Source: Pontibacter oryzae
GTDB lineage: Bacteria > Bacteroidota > Bacteroidia > Cytophagales > Hymenobacteraceae
DNA length: 64,000 bases
Direction of reading: 5' to 3'
Assembly: GCF_003576375.1 (NCBI RefSeq)
Contig: NZ_QWGE01000005.1
Span: 62,001 to 126,000, forward strand
Both the position numbers and the translations under genes were made by a program. This document shows positions 27,809 through 36,662 of the stretch, piece after piece (position 1 is the first letter of the stretch; the number at the start of each line of letters is the position of its first letter). The notes below the pieces were generated by a model. That model saw only the letters and a program-made list of their open reading frames with translations, had not been told where the DNA came from and searched no databases.

Positions 27809-29251
27809 ATGGAAAACCTAATCGCTGCTGTAAACGATATTGTCTGGAGCAATGCGCTCATTATACTTTGCCTTGGGGCAGGTATATACTTCTCGGTTGT
27901 TACCCGCTTTTTGCAGGTTCGCTATATCCGCGAAATGCTGCGCTTGCTTTTTAAAGGCGAGTCATCACAAAAAGGCATCAGTTCGTTTCAGGCATTTTCG
28001 GTAGCCATAGCAGGCCGCGTAGGCACTGGCAACATTGCCGGTGTGGCTACGGCCATTGCCATGGGCGGCCCCGGCGCCGTGTTCTGGATGTGGGTAATTG
28101 CTTTTCTGGGCAGTGCCTCCGCCTTTGTGGAAGCCACACTTGGGCAAATTTACAAGCAAGTAAAGGATGGTGAATACCGAGGCGGCCCAGCCTATTACAT
28201 CGAAAAAGGACTCGGTATAAAATGGTATGCGGTGGTTTTTGCCATTGCCACCATCATCAGTATGGCCCTGTTCCTGCCGGGCGTGCAAAGCAATAGCATT
28301 GCCTCAGGCATAAACACTGCTTTCGGGGTTCCGATGGCGGTAACTGGCGGCGGCATTACCGTATTGCTAGCCCTCATTATTTTTGGGGGCGTAAAGCGCA
28401 TCAGCAAAGTGGCCGAGGTTGCCGTGCCGTTTATGGCCGGTGCATATATCCTGATGACCGTGATCATCATTGCGATGAATATTACCGAAGTGCCTGCCGT
28501 GCTAAGCCTGATCTTCCGCTCTGCCTTTGACATTGAGCCAGCCTTTGCCGGCGTGTTTGGTATGGCGATATCCTGGGGTGTGAAGCGTGGCATTTACTCT
28601 AACGAGGCCGGGCAGGGTACTGCGCCCCACGCCGCCGCCGCCGCAGAAGTTAGCCACCCAGCCAAGCAGGGTTTGGTGCAGGCATTCTCGGTGTACGTGG
28701 ATACGCTTTTCGTTTGTACCGCTACGGCTTTCATGATCTTGTTTACAGGGCAGTACAATGTGGTGAATCCGGAAGGTGGATTTATTGTTGAGAACCTGCC
28801 AGGTGTGGCTTTCGGGCCGGAATATACGCAGCAGGCCGTTAACACCTATTTCCCGTCGCTGGGCAGTGGTTTTGTGGCGATCTCGTTGCTGCTTTTTGCC
28901 TTTACCACCATTATGGCCTATTACTACATTGCCGAAACCAACCTGAGCTACCTGAATGCCAAAGGCAACAAGTGGATGCTGTGGGCGCTTCGGGCACTTA
29001 TACTTGCCGCTACTTTTTATGGTTCGGTAAAAACAGCCGAATCGGCCTGGATGCTGGGCGACATTGGCGTGGGCGTGATGGCCTGGCTAAACATTGTTGC
29101 CATTATCCTGCTCCGTAAGCCAGCCATGCGTGCCCTGAAAGATTACCAGGCGCAGCGCAAAGCCGGACTGGACCCTGTGTTCGAGCCCTCAAAGTTAGGT
29201 ATTATCAATGCAGAAGAATGGGAAAAAGAAAAGGAGCTTCAAACAGTGTAA
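27809..29251 (+). CDS. Sodium:alanine/glycine symporter, AGCS family
   Basis: About 480 residues from the ATG at 27809, chosen because it opens the family's usual N-terminus (MENLIAAVNDIVWSNALIIL); an in-frame ATG at 27746 would add 21 non-family residues. About ten hydrophobic helices are present. The AGCS signature region 'FQAFSVAIAGRVGTGNIAGV' is clear, and a second family segment is 'RGIYSNEAGQGTAPHAAAAA'. Family role: Na+-coupled uptake of alanine or glycine across the inner membrane. Followed by a strong terminator, so it is monocistronic. Confidence 0.94.
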   Translation: MENLIAAVNDIVWSNALIILCLGAGIYFSVVTRFLQVRYIREMLRLLFKGESSQKGISSFQAFSVAIAGRVGTGNIAGVATAIAMGGPGAVFWMWVIAFLGSASAFVEATLGQIYKQVKDGEYRGGPAYYIEKGLGIKWYAVVFAIATIISMALFLPGVQSNSIASGINTAFGVPMAVTGGGITVLLALIIFGGVKRISKVAEVAVPFMAGAYILMTVIIIAMNITEVPAVLSLIFRSAFDIEPAFAGVFGMAISWGVKRGIYSNEAGQGTAPHAAAAAEVSHPAKQGLVQAFSVYVDTLFVCTATAFMILFTGQYNVVNPEGGFIVENLPGVAFGPEYTQQAVNTYFPSLGSGFVAISLLLFAFTTIMAYYYIAETNLSYLNAKGNKWMLWALRALILAATFYGSVKTAESAWMLGDIGVGVMAWLNIVAIILLRKPAMRALKDYQAQRKAGLDPVFEPSKLGIINAEEWEKEKELQTV

Positions 29252-29300
29252 GCCTTTCTTGCATTAGAATTCAAAATCCTAAGCACGCTCAGTTAAGTAC

Positions 29301-29345
29301 AGTGCCAGGCAAAGTATAACTGCTTTGCCTGGCACTTCTCTTTTA
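29301..29345 (+). terminator. Intrinsic terminator after the AGCS symporter
   Basis: A perfect 14-bp stem AGTGCCAGGCAAAG (29301-29314) with its complement at 29323-29336, an 8-nt loop, then TCTCTTTT. Confidence 0.85.
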
Positions 29346-29457
29346 GTGGAAGTACCCAAGGTATAGAATCATAGGTATCGCTGTAAGGCAGTCACAGAAA
29401 AGTAGGCATTTCACGGATCATGCGCCATCTTTGCAGCCGAAAACAGCACAACGAGAA

Positions 29458-30582
29458 ATGAACAAGCAACGGGCTTCGCTGAGTATCTTCTTTTTCCTGG
29501 CCGGCGTAAACTTTGCCAGCTGGGCATCGCGCATCCCAACTATTGCCGGAGCCTTAAAACTGAACGAGGCCGAGCTTGGCTCCATACTTTTAACCATGCC
29601 CGTCAGCTCGCTGATCGGCTTACCGCTATCTGGTTGGCTGGTAACCCGCTTCGATAGCAGATCCCCACTAACCGCAGCTTTTCTGCTCAATGCCGTGGCG
29701 CTCTCGCTCATCGGGTTAGCCGATACCTCGCTGCTATTGATTATGGCGCTGTTCCTATTCTCGCTGAGTATGCGCATTTTTAATATTGCCGTAAATACGC
29801 AGGCTATTACGCTGCAAAAGCAATTCGCGCGCAAAATAAACGGCTCGTTTCATGGGTTGTGGAGCCTGGGCGGTATTGTAGGTGTAGGTTTTACCACCTT
29901 GCTTGTATCCCTGGATATCTCTATAGTGCCGCATTTGCTCAGTGTTGCAATTTTCTCTGTGCTGACGACACTGGCCACCTCCCGGCACCTGCTGCGCAAC
30001 GACCGCTCTACCTCCGGCAACAAATTCTCGCTGGGCAAACCCGATCCGGCTATTGTGCTGCTGGGGCTGCTGGTATTCTTTGCGGTGGTTTGCGAGGGCG
30101 GCATGTTCGACTGGAGCGGCATCTATTTCCAGCAGGTCATAAAAGAGGATGTTTTCACCTCGGGCTACCTGATTTTTATGTCGTTTATGGCGCTTTCGCG
30201 GTTTATATCAGACCGTATTATTGAGCGCTTCGGGATGGCAAATACCTATATATTCAGTGCCATCCTGATCTTTTGTGGCATTCTGCTGGCTATACTTTTC
30301 CCGAGTTTCTGGCCGGCTATGGTTGGCTTCTCCTTTGTAGGCTTCGGTACGGCAGCCGTTATCCCGATGACTTATACGTTGGCCGGTTCGTCCCAAAAAT
30401 ACTCTCCTGGCGTGGCCCTCTCCATTATCGTCACCTACGGCGTTATCGGCATGCTCATCGGTCCGCCCCTGATCGGCTACTTGGCACACGCGTTCAACCT
30501 AAAGATCGCCTTCATACTTTTCGCTTTCGCCGGAATGATGCTAATCCCCATCTCGCAAAGGTTTTTTAAGTTGGAAAGTTAG
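29458..30582 (+). CDS. MFS transporter
   Basis: About 374 residues from the ATG at 29458; an ATG at 29431 would add nine polar residues. Twelve hydrophobic segments can be followed from 'ASLSIFFFLAGVNFASWASR' onward. 'IPTIAGALKLNEAELGSILL' and 'GSFHGLWSLGGIVGVGF' recall the FucP/YbjJ-like branch of the major facilitator superfamily. The substrate is not predictable. The last codons and stop lie inside the outer arm of an inverted-repeat unit starting at 30569, so the extreme C-terminus may have been altered by insertion of that unit. Confidence 0.88.
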   Translation: MNKQRASLSIFFFLAGVNFASWASRIPTIAGALKLNEAELGSILLTMPVSSLIGLPLSGWLVTRFDSRSPLTAAFLLNAVALSLIGLADTSLLLIMALFLFSLSMRIFNIAVNTQAITLQKQFARKINGSFHGLWSLGGIVGVGFTTLLVSLDISIVPHLLSVAIFSVLTTLATSRHLLRNDRSTSGNKFSLGKPDPAIVLLGLLVFFAVVCEGGMFDWSGIYFQQVIKEDVFTSGYLIFMSFMALSRFISDRIIERFGMANTYIFSAILIFCGILLAILFPSFWPAMVGFSFVGFGTAAVIPMTYTLAGSSQKYSPGVALSIIVTYGVIGMLIGPPLIGYLAHAFNLKIAFILFAFAGMMLIPISQRFFKLES

Positions 30583-30682
30583 AAAGTTATGAGGTTGGGA
30601 GGTTATAAAGTTACTATTAGACCTCGCAGCGTATGTAACTCGTGTAAGCGCCTTGGGTTTCCGATTTTTGCAGTTGCCGGGC

Positions 30683-30725
30683 CCAACCACCCCTAACCCC
30701 TCCTTGTTTAAGGAGGGGAATTTTT
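30683..30725 (+). repeat. Inner inverted-repeat arm, left
   Basis: 43 bp beginning CCAACCACCCCTAACCCC and containing a 9-bp hairpin (CCCCTCCTT/AAGGAGGGG). It matches the right arm in inverse at all but two positions, both in the hairpin loop. Confidence 0.85.
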
Positions 30726-30767
30726 GTTTCGGAGCCGTTGTCTGTAAATAGCAAAATCTATTGAACA

Positions 30768-31123
30768 ATGAAGCTGCACAACAGGCAATACCTAAAGGAT
30801 TTTAGAAGGGGGTTACGCAACAATTCTACTAGTGCTGAATGCGAACTTTGGAAATATTTGAAAGGTGCTCAACTTATGGGTCGTAAGTTCAGACGGCAGC
30901 ACAGTATCGGAAACTTTATCCTTGATTTTTCTGCCCTTCTGAAAGGTTAGCTGTAGAATTAGACGGACAAGTTCATAACCATGCAGCGGCAGAATTAGCA
31001 GACCAGGAACGCGATCAAGCGCTAAATAGCCTAGGCATTAAAGTCATTCGTTTCGAGAACAAAGAGATATTCCAACAATTAGAAGCCGTTTTGCATGAGA
31101 TCAGCGATAACTTTAGTAAGTAA
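30768..31123 (+). pseudogene. DUF559 endonuclease-like gene with a one-base frameshift
   Basis: The first frame (MKLHNRQYLKDFRRGLRNNS...FRRQHSIGNFILDF) and the second frame (LAVELDGQVHNHAAAELADQ, then ERDQALNSLGIKVIRFENKE) together give the DUF559 (Vsr-like PD-(D/E)xK) domain. Family members read ILDFYCPxxxLAVELDG at the junction. Here the T-run near 30927-30930 followed by CTGCCCTTCTGAAAGG needs one extra base to restore Y-C-P-S-E-R. As given, the first frame stops at 30950 and the second continues to the TAA at 31121. This could be a real inactivation, a programmed slip or a homopolymer sequencing error. It is flanked by inverted repeats. Confidence 0.8.
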
Positions 31124-31124
31124 G

Positions 31125-31167
31125 AAAAATTCCCCTCCTTAGCCAAGGAGGGGTTAGGGGTGGTTGG
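31125..31167 (-). repeat. Inner inverted-repeat arm, right
   Basis: The inverse copy of 30683-30725; the sequence starts two bases after the stop codon of the DUF559 frame and contains its own hairpin. Confidence 0.85.
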
Positions 31168-31269
31168 ACCTGGCACTGCCTAACTAAACACCAAAAGCCA
31201 GACACTCACAAGCATAAAAGACGCTGTGAGGTCTGACTTTCTAACTTCTAAACTTTCTAACTTTCTAAC

Positions 31270-33723
31270 TTAATTACCCCTCTCCCACTCCACTTCCGGA
31301 AACACCACTTCCAGCTGCCTTTTGATAACCCTATAGTTCCCTTTCCAGAAGCTAGCCAGATCTGATACAGTTGTGATCGGCTTTAGCTCTGGGGTTAATA
31401 AAGCCAGTTCTACAGTCATCTCACCTTCGTCTACGGTAGGGCTTTGCTCCCAGCTTAGCACGTCTTGCAGGCGAATTTCCAGCTTTGGTTGTGCGCCATC
31501 GGGCTTATAGTCTAGTTCTATACTTGAGCCATCGGGCAGAATGATATAAGCCGGAGCTAGTATATCCAGCCTGGTGCGTTGCTCTTCGTTCAGGTATTTG
31601 GCTTCCAGAATCGGTTGGAGGTCCAGCTTCATCAGGTCGTCGGGGTGCTCTATGTCGTAGAGGTGTGGGGTTAGCCAATCGGCATTGGTCATGAGCAGCG
31701 TGGAGGTGCTTACATCGGGCCAGAACTCAGAAGGGCGCCACTTACGCAGACTCAGCACACGGTTTTGCCATTGGGTTAGGTCGTGGTTAAAGTCCAGGAG
31801 GTGCTCGCCTTCGTGCTTGATGGCCTCGATCATGGCTGGTATGCGATGCTTCTCGTCGGGGGCTGGCAGGGGCTTGCTTTGCAACACAATGCTGCCAATG
31901 CGGGTGTCCATAGAGGCGGTTAGCTCTCCGTCGTTCACATCCCAATGGTAGCTTACCTGCTGTTTTACGAGCGGGGCCAGGTCTTTGGGGTTTAGCGGGG
32001 ATGCCATGAAAATACGGCCCGGGTTATCCTCTCCTCCGGCATGCAGGTGCGCGATGGCCAGCCAGGGCTCGTAAGCCAGATCGTCGCGGTGGCCTGCCGA
32101 GGCATACTTGCCGTTTGCCAACTGGAACTGCGCGTTGTTGCCGGGGCGTGCATAGGCTATGCGCTCAGGGTAGCAATGCGTTAGCAGCACACCGGTTTCA
32201 TACTCATCAAAAGTACTGTTATCGGCCTCTATGTTAAACATGCTGCGGTACGAACGGGCTACCTTCTCTATTTTCCCGAATCGCTTGCCCTGCCCCTGCT
32301 CTCTGCGGTACCTGCGCAGGGCTTCAATTCTTAGATTTATATCGATGCCGGCGTTGCGGTCCAGTGGGTCGCGCTCTTCTAGGATAGCGGCAATATCGGA
32401 AGCCAGGGCCACCTGGTCGGTTTCCTCAGCTTTGAGCAACATGTGGGCAATACGCGGATGGCATGGCAGGGCATGCATTTTTTTGCCGTGCTCGGTAATA
32501 CGGCCATGCTCCAGGGCCTGCAGTTGGTGCAGCATTTCGGTGGCAGACTGTAGCGCCGCTCTCGGAGGAGGGTTTAGCCAGGTTAGGCCACGGATATCCA
32601 TGATTCCCCATTGCGCCATATCCAGCACCAACGACGACAGGTCTGCTTCCAGAATTTCGGGGGTGCGGTGCGGGGCCATGCGCTCGTGCGTGGTTTTGCT
32701 CCACATGCGGTAAGCCGTACCGGGGCCTAAACGACCTGCACGACCTGCACGCTGGTCGGCTGCGTCTTTGGAGATACGCACCGTTTCGAGCCGCGACAAA
32801 CCGGACTTCGGATCGAAGCGGGAGGTTTTGCCGAAGCCCGTATCCACTACCACTGAAATGCCTTCAATGGTTAAGCTGGTCTCGGCAATGCTGGTGGCCA
32901 GCACCACTTTGCGTTTGCCTTCGCGGTTAGGCATAATGGCTGCGTACTGCTTATTAAAGGGCAGCATACCAAACAGCGGGTGAATCTTAAAATCGCGCAG
33001 TTGCCTGCGGAGCAGTTCTTCTACCTTCCGGATATCGTTTTCGCCGGGCAGGAACACCAGGATATCCCCTTCCTGCTCCTTTGCTGCCTGTTGCACAATG
33101 CGGGCCGTCATTTCGGGTAGCATTCTATCGTCGGCATCGCCGGTGTAAATGGTCTCGACGGGGTATTGCCTGCCCATACTTTGCGCCACCGGTGCCTGCA
33201 GCAGTTTGGTAAGCTGAGGCATATCCAAGGTGGCCGACATCACCATAATGCGCAGGTCCGGGCGAAGCGTGTGCTGCGCCTCCCGGCTCAGGGCCATGGC
33301 TACATCGGCATGGATGCTGCGCTCATGAAACTCATCAAATATCACGATGCCCACACCCGAAAGCGCCCTGTCGCTGTGGATCATGCGGGTAAGGATGCCT
33401 TCGGTTACGACCTCGATGCGGGTTTGCTCCGAAATGCGCGTCTCGAAACGGATGCGGTACCCGACAGTCTGGCCTACCTCCTCGCCCAGCAGTTGCGCCA
33501 GGCGCTCGGCAATGGTTTTGGCTGCCAAGCGCCGTGGCTCCAGCATGATGATCTTCTGGCCCGAAAGCCAGGCCTCGTCCACGATAGCTAACGGCAGCAA
33601 AGTGCTTTTACCGGCTCCGGGAGGGGCGTTTACGATCAGCGTGTTCTGCGCCGCCAGGTGCTCCCTAACAGCAGGTATAATTTCCCCAACGGGCAAGTCT
33701 ATGGTAAATGGGTTGAAGGGCAA
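31270..33723 (-). CDS. hrpB: ATP-dependent helicase HrpB (copy 2)
   Basis: 817 residues. Walker A PPGAGKS (34-40), EPRRLAAKTIAERLA, DEFHERS (motif II), MSATLD, TSIAETSLTIEGI and QRAGRAGRLGPG are all present, followed by the HrpB C-terminal domain (ELKPITTVSDLASFWKGNYR). It is clearly related to the gene at 24892 but diverged throughout and missing some C-terminal length, so the two are paralogues rather than a recent duplication. The stop lies at the end of the outer inverted repeat of the DUF559 unit. There is no gene close upstream, so it is probably monocistronic. Confidence 0.93.
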   Translation of the reverse strand: MPFNPFTIDLPVGEIIPAVREHLAAQNTLIVNAPPGAGKSTLLPLAIVDEAWLSGQKIIMLEPRRLAAKTIAERLAQLLGEEVGQTVGYRIRFETRISEQTRIEVVTEGILTRMIHSDRALSGVGIVIFDEFHERSIHADVAMALSREAQHTLRPDLRIMVMSATLDMPQLTKLLQAPVAQSMGRQYPVETIYTGDADDRMLPEMTARIVQQAAKEQEGDILVFLPGENDIRKVEELLRRQLRDFKIHPLFGMLPFNKQYAAIMPNREGKRKVVLATSIAETSLTIEGISVVVDTGFGKTSRFDPKSGLSRLETVRISKDAADQRAGRAGRLGPGTAYRMWSKTTHERMAPHRTPEILEADLSSLVLDMAQWGIMDIRGLTWLNPPPRAALQSATEMLHQLQALEHGRITEHGKKMHALPCHPRIAHMLLKAEETDQVALASDIAAILEERDPLDRNAGIDINLRIEALRRYRREQGQGKRFGKIEKVARSYRSMFNIEADNSTFDEYETGVLLTHCYPERIAYARPGNNAQFQLANGKYASAGHRDDLAYEPWLAIAHLHAGGEDNPGRIFMASPLNPKDLAPLVKQQVSYHWDVNDGELTASMDTRIGSIVLQSKPLPAPDEKHRIPAMIEAIKHEGEHLLDFNHDLTQWQNRVLSLRKWRPSEFWPDVSTSTLLMTNADWLTPHLYDIEHPDDLMKLDLQPILEAKYLNEEQRTRLDILAPAYIILPDGSSIELDYKPDGAQPKLEIRLQDVLSWEQSPTVDEGEMTVELALLTPELKPITTVSDLASFWKGNYRVIKRQLEVVFPEVEWERGN

Positions 33724-33759
33724 GCGTCTCTTACTTTAACTATAATTTAAATATTTACT

Positions 33760-36372
33760 TTAGCTATAATAGAATGAGCTAACGGTATTCTGTGTGATTC
33801 TTTGCTTTATTTTCTCAGGATCAAGTGCTGAATTATAGACTAGCCTAGCGGCTTGCTCTCTCCAATTTGCATCACCTTGCCCTGTAAATGATTGAGCTAG
33901 CTGACGTATGACTGAAGACGCTTGTTTACTCCAAGCTCTAAAATCATCTAAAGGCCATAAATATAAATCCTTGGAGAAAGTACGAGCTGCTTCATCCAAA
34001 CCAACTGCGTTAGTTATAATGCATGTGATTATTTCAGCGTCTTGCGGTAAAGCAGGAACATGTTCTTTCATCCATGTAGCATGACCTCCAGCTTGTTTGA
34101 TTTGTGTAACAGATAATGTAGGATTATTAGCAGTAAATATTTTATCTTCAAAAACGAAGCATAAATTTGAAACAATAAAATATGGATCAGGTGCAGCGTC
34201 ATCGCTAGGGTTATCACATATGAACCCAGCTAACTTCCCTAACAATTTGTGCCCCTGCTCAAACTTCTTACCATCTGTCTCAGCCAAACCTCTTTCCATG
34301 TTGGTGATGTAGGCTTCTAGCTTTTTTAAATTTCCTGCAGCTAAACTTAGAAGGACCTTTTCAATTCCTTCGACTAAACTAACAACATTAAAAGGTAATT
34401 CATCGGAATTAGAATCTGAAGAATAATCTTTCAATGATTTTAGCCATGCTACACCTGTACTTGATGCTCCAGCTCTAAAGAAATAGTCTCGAAATTTAGG
34501 TGCATAAACTTCTTTTCCTTGTTTTGCTAAATAATAGCAAACTGTACCAGCTTGATAGTACCAATAAGCTCTGTAGCCTTTTACATCGTCTCCATCAAGA
34601 TTACTCAGTACTTGATTCGCGTATTTTAACGCTTCCTCATAATCTTCATCCCAAAGGCTATACATAAACTTAACCTCGTAAGGTGCAGCTGAACCTACTT
34701 TTTTCAGGGCAGTAGAGTTAGGATCTTCAATGGGATTCTTAATTTTATCATCCCTAATTTGCCTAATGTATGCATCAATTTGTTCCCATGCAGACTTGTG
34801 CTCTAAGAACACGTCAATCATTTCTAATAGATCAGTTGCATCAGTCACATTTTTTGATGACTGTTCATAGCCAAAAAGTATTTCAGCTTGCAATTCTGGA
34901 TGTAAACCAAGAATTTTTTTTGAGTTTAGTAACTCATCTGTAAAGTCAGAACCTATAATATAAACAACAGCAAAGTCATTAACACCTCGCGTACACCTAC
35001 CAGCAGCTTGAGCGATTCTTGTTCTAATTCTCTCTTGATAAATAACAGATACGGCCATCCTTGTTAGCATAAACCGTTCTTGTAAGTTAGTAGTCTTTGA
35101 CAAGTTATGCAGCACTAGAAGCCTGCATTCATCCCCTGGAAAGTTTATACCTTCGAAACGGTTTGATATTATAGCAAACCCAGGATTACTATTTACAAAT
35201 TCTACCTGATTTTCTTCAAGCCCCTTACCATCAAAGAAACGAGCACCAGGTAACTTTGGGGTGAGTTCATTTTTGATGCCTTGGCTCTCGAAGTGATTTT
35301 TTGTAATAAATAATGCTCTAGGAGTATGTTGCAAAAGGTTTGGTATATGATTCCACAACTCCTCCTTCTCCATTATTAGCTCTGGAAAAACAAAGAACCT
35401 TCTACCTATGACTTTTTTCTTCCATTGAGATGGAATAGGTATCCTAAAAATTTTCTGTACTCCCGTAACTCTTTCCAGTTCTCCACTTAAACCAAGCGTA
35501 GCAGACATATAAACCCTTTGCTTAGCTAGAGAGAATGGCTTATGAGATAGTGTTGGAGGAATATATGGCCTAATCTGTATTTCATCATAACTCAAAAAGA
35601 AGTTACATGCATGTAGCTTATCTTTTATTACTTGCCAACCAAACTTTACATCACCTTTAGCTTGAGTAAGATGAAAGTCTAGTATTTGAAAAATCTTATC
35701 CAGTTGATCTGCTACCTTGGGAGCCGGCAACATGTCAATCCAATCTATATCATACCTATCAACTTCACCTTTACTTTTAAGCATCCGCTCGTAAAATGTT
35801 CCATCAATAAGTGGTTTAATAATTTCTACTAAAGCTCTATAGATACTTTCATTTTTTTCCCTATCAATTGTAAGAGAGAAATAATTAGAAAAGTAATTAT
35901 CCGCTGTATGAGCATCATCAAATATTAGGAAATCAGCTTCATTAAATTCTGGATTTGTATTGAATAAAGCTGAGTAGGTAGTTACACCTATTACTCTTCC
36001 AGCTTTATAATCCCTAAGACTTCCTTTGTCATAATCACTTTTTTTTCCTGTAAAGGAGACAGCCTTTATTCCATATTTACTTTCAGCTTCTTCTACTACT
36101 TGATTTACAAGCTGCCTTGTTGGGCACAAGTATAAAACCTGTTCGTTAAATTTTACTCTTCTGAATTCTGCAAGTAAGATTCCTATCAGGGTTTTACCAC
36201 TACCTGTTGGAAGCTCGAAAGCAATGTCTGTCTCTTTTATATTGGCTAAATAAAAATCTAGAATCTCAGACTGATAATCTAGAACACCTTTTATCTCTCC
36301 TTTAGGATTTATTAATAATTCCTGAGGTTTTTCTACCTGTGGTGCTGATGATTGAGGTGGTTTAAATGGCAT
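33760..36372 (-). CDS. Orphan DExH-type helicase with large unique C-terminal region
   Basis: 870 residues. Motif I GSGKT (57-61, in ELPTGSGKT), motif Ia CPTRQLVNQ, motif II DDAH (152-155), motif III MSATLG, then 'RFEGINFPGDECRLLVL' and 'RIAQAAGRCTRG', which recall the Rad3/XPD/DinG branch of SF2. No Fe-S cysteine cluster is evident. Residues from about 520 on are unlike known domains; a stretch around 'DEDYEEALKYANQVL...AYWYYQAGTVCYYLAK' looks TPR-like. It is markedly AT-rich compared with its neighbours, suggesting horizontal gain. A single-gene defence helicase is a reasonable guess, but no partner nuclease is adjacent. Confidence 0.82.
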   Translation of the reverse strand: MPFKPPQSSAPQVEKPQELLINPKGEIKGVLDYQSEILDFYLANIKETDIAFELPTGSGKTLIGILLAEFRRVKFNEQVLYLCPTRQLVNQVVEEAESKYGIKAVSFTGKKSDYDKGSLRDYKAGRVIGVTTYSALFNTNPEFNEADFLIFDDAHTADNYFSNYFSLTIDREKNESIYRALVEIIKPLIDGTFYERMLKSKGEVDRYDIDWIDMLPAPKVADQLDKIFQILDFHLTQAKGDVKFGWQVIKDKLHACNFFLSYDEIQIRPYIPPTLSHKPFSLAKQRVYMSATLGLSGELERVTGVQKIFRIPIPSQWKKKVIGRRFFVFPELIMEKEELWNHIPNLLQHTPRALFITKNHFESQGIKNELTPKLPGARFFDGKGLEENQVEFVNSNPGFAIISNRFEGINFPGDECRLLVLHNLSKTTNLQERFMLTRMAVSVIYQERIRTRIAQAAGRCTRGVNDFAVVYIIGSDFTDELLNSKKILGLHPELQAEILFGYEQSSKNVTDATDLLEMIDVFLEHKSAWEQIDAYIRQIRDDKIKNPIEDPNSTALKKVGSAAPYEVKFMYSLWDEDYEEALKYANQVLSNLDGDDVKGYRAYWYYQAGTVCYYLAKQGKEVYAPKFRDYFFRAGASSTGVAWLKSLKDYSSDSNSDELPFNVVSLVEGIEKVLLSLAAGNLKKLEAYITNMERGLAETDGKKFEQGHKLLGKLAGFICDNPSDDAAPDPYFIVSNLCFVFEDKIFTANNPTLSVTQIKQAGGHATWMKEHVPALPQDAEIITCIITNAVGLDEAARTFSKDLYLWPLDDFRAWSKQASSVIRQLAQSFTGQGDANWREQAARLVYNSALDPEKIKQRITQNTVSSFYYS

Positions 36373-36408
36373 GAGATTTATTAAGCTTGTATGAATAAAT
36401 TATTAAAA

Positions 36409-36440
36409 GAAAAAAGTGAGCTTTGCAGCTCACTTCTTAT
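36409..36440 (-). terminator. Terminator between the peptide gene and the helicase
   Basis: A 9-bp stem AAGTGAGCT/AGCTCACTT (36414-36422 and 36427-36435), loop of 4, followed on the minus strand by a T-run. It lies 10 bp past the peptide stop and upstream of the helicase start. Confidence 0.75.
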
Positions 36441-36445
36441 ATTTT

Positions 36446-36562
36446 TTAAAGCAGACATCCCGCCGTGACGGATGTGCCAACTGTCCAAACTGTATCAAAT
36501 ATAGATTGTAAAAAATTGTTACTATTGGAATTTAGTTTAGCATCGTTTGAATGTGTCTCCAT
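36446..36562 (-). CDS. 38-residue peptide with a strong Shine-Dalgarno
   Basis: The reading METHSNDAKLNSNSNNFLQ, then SIFDTVWTVGTSVTAGCLL, starts at the ATG at 36562. That ATG is preceded by AAGGAG (36571-36576 on the minus strand) at 8-nt spacing, which is unusual in Bacteroidota and decides the start. A polar N-half and a hydrophobic/Thr-Ser C-half with a single Cys give a look of a precursor or toxic peptide, but no family is recognised. The same frame continues upstream to a GTG at 36691 (81 residues, one transmembrane segment), an alternative I consider less likely because of the Shine-Dalgarno. It has its own promoter element and terminator. Confidence 0.5.
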   Translation of the reverse strand: METHSNDAKLNSNSNNFLQSIFDTVWTVGTSVTAGCLL

Positions 36563-36570
36563 TGTTGTTT

Positions 36571-36576
36571 CTCCTT
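36571..36576 (-). promoter_or_regulatory. Shine-Dalgarno of the peptide gene
   Basis: AAGGAG on the minus strand, 8 nt before the ATG at 36562. Notable because nearly all other genes here lack such a site. Confidence 0.65.
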
Positions 36577-36662
36577 TCTTTTGATTGTTAAAATAATACT
36601 TCAGGATTCCCCATAAGAACATTATGAGAAAATATAAACAGACAATCGGCACATTTCCGTCA

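Larger units (their letters stand above)
30569..31270. mobile_element. 0.7-kb inverted-repeat-bounded unit carrying a DUF559 gene
   Basis: Nested inverted repeats bracket a single small nuclease gene. Outer: 30569-30588 versus 31251-31270 (19 of 20 bases match in inverse). Middle: AGACCTCGCAGCG at 30619-30631 versus 31222-31234 (12 of 13). Inner: 43-bp arms 30683-30725 and 31125-31167 that differ only at two loop bases. Each inner arm is itself a hairpin (CCCCTCCTT....AAGGAGGGG). The unit lies exactly between two convergent genes and overlaps both their 3' ends. Confidence 0.7.

Noticed and set aside
33760..36372. Hachiman, Zorya or DISARM helicase
   Set aside because: The companion genes expected for those systems are absent and the C-terminus does not resemble them as far as I can judge by eye.
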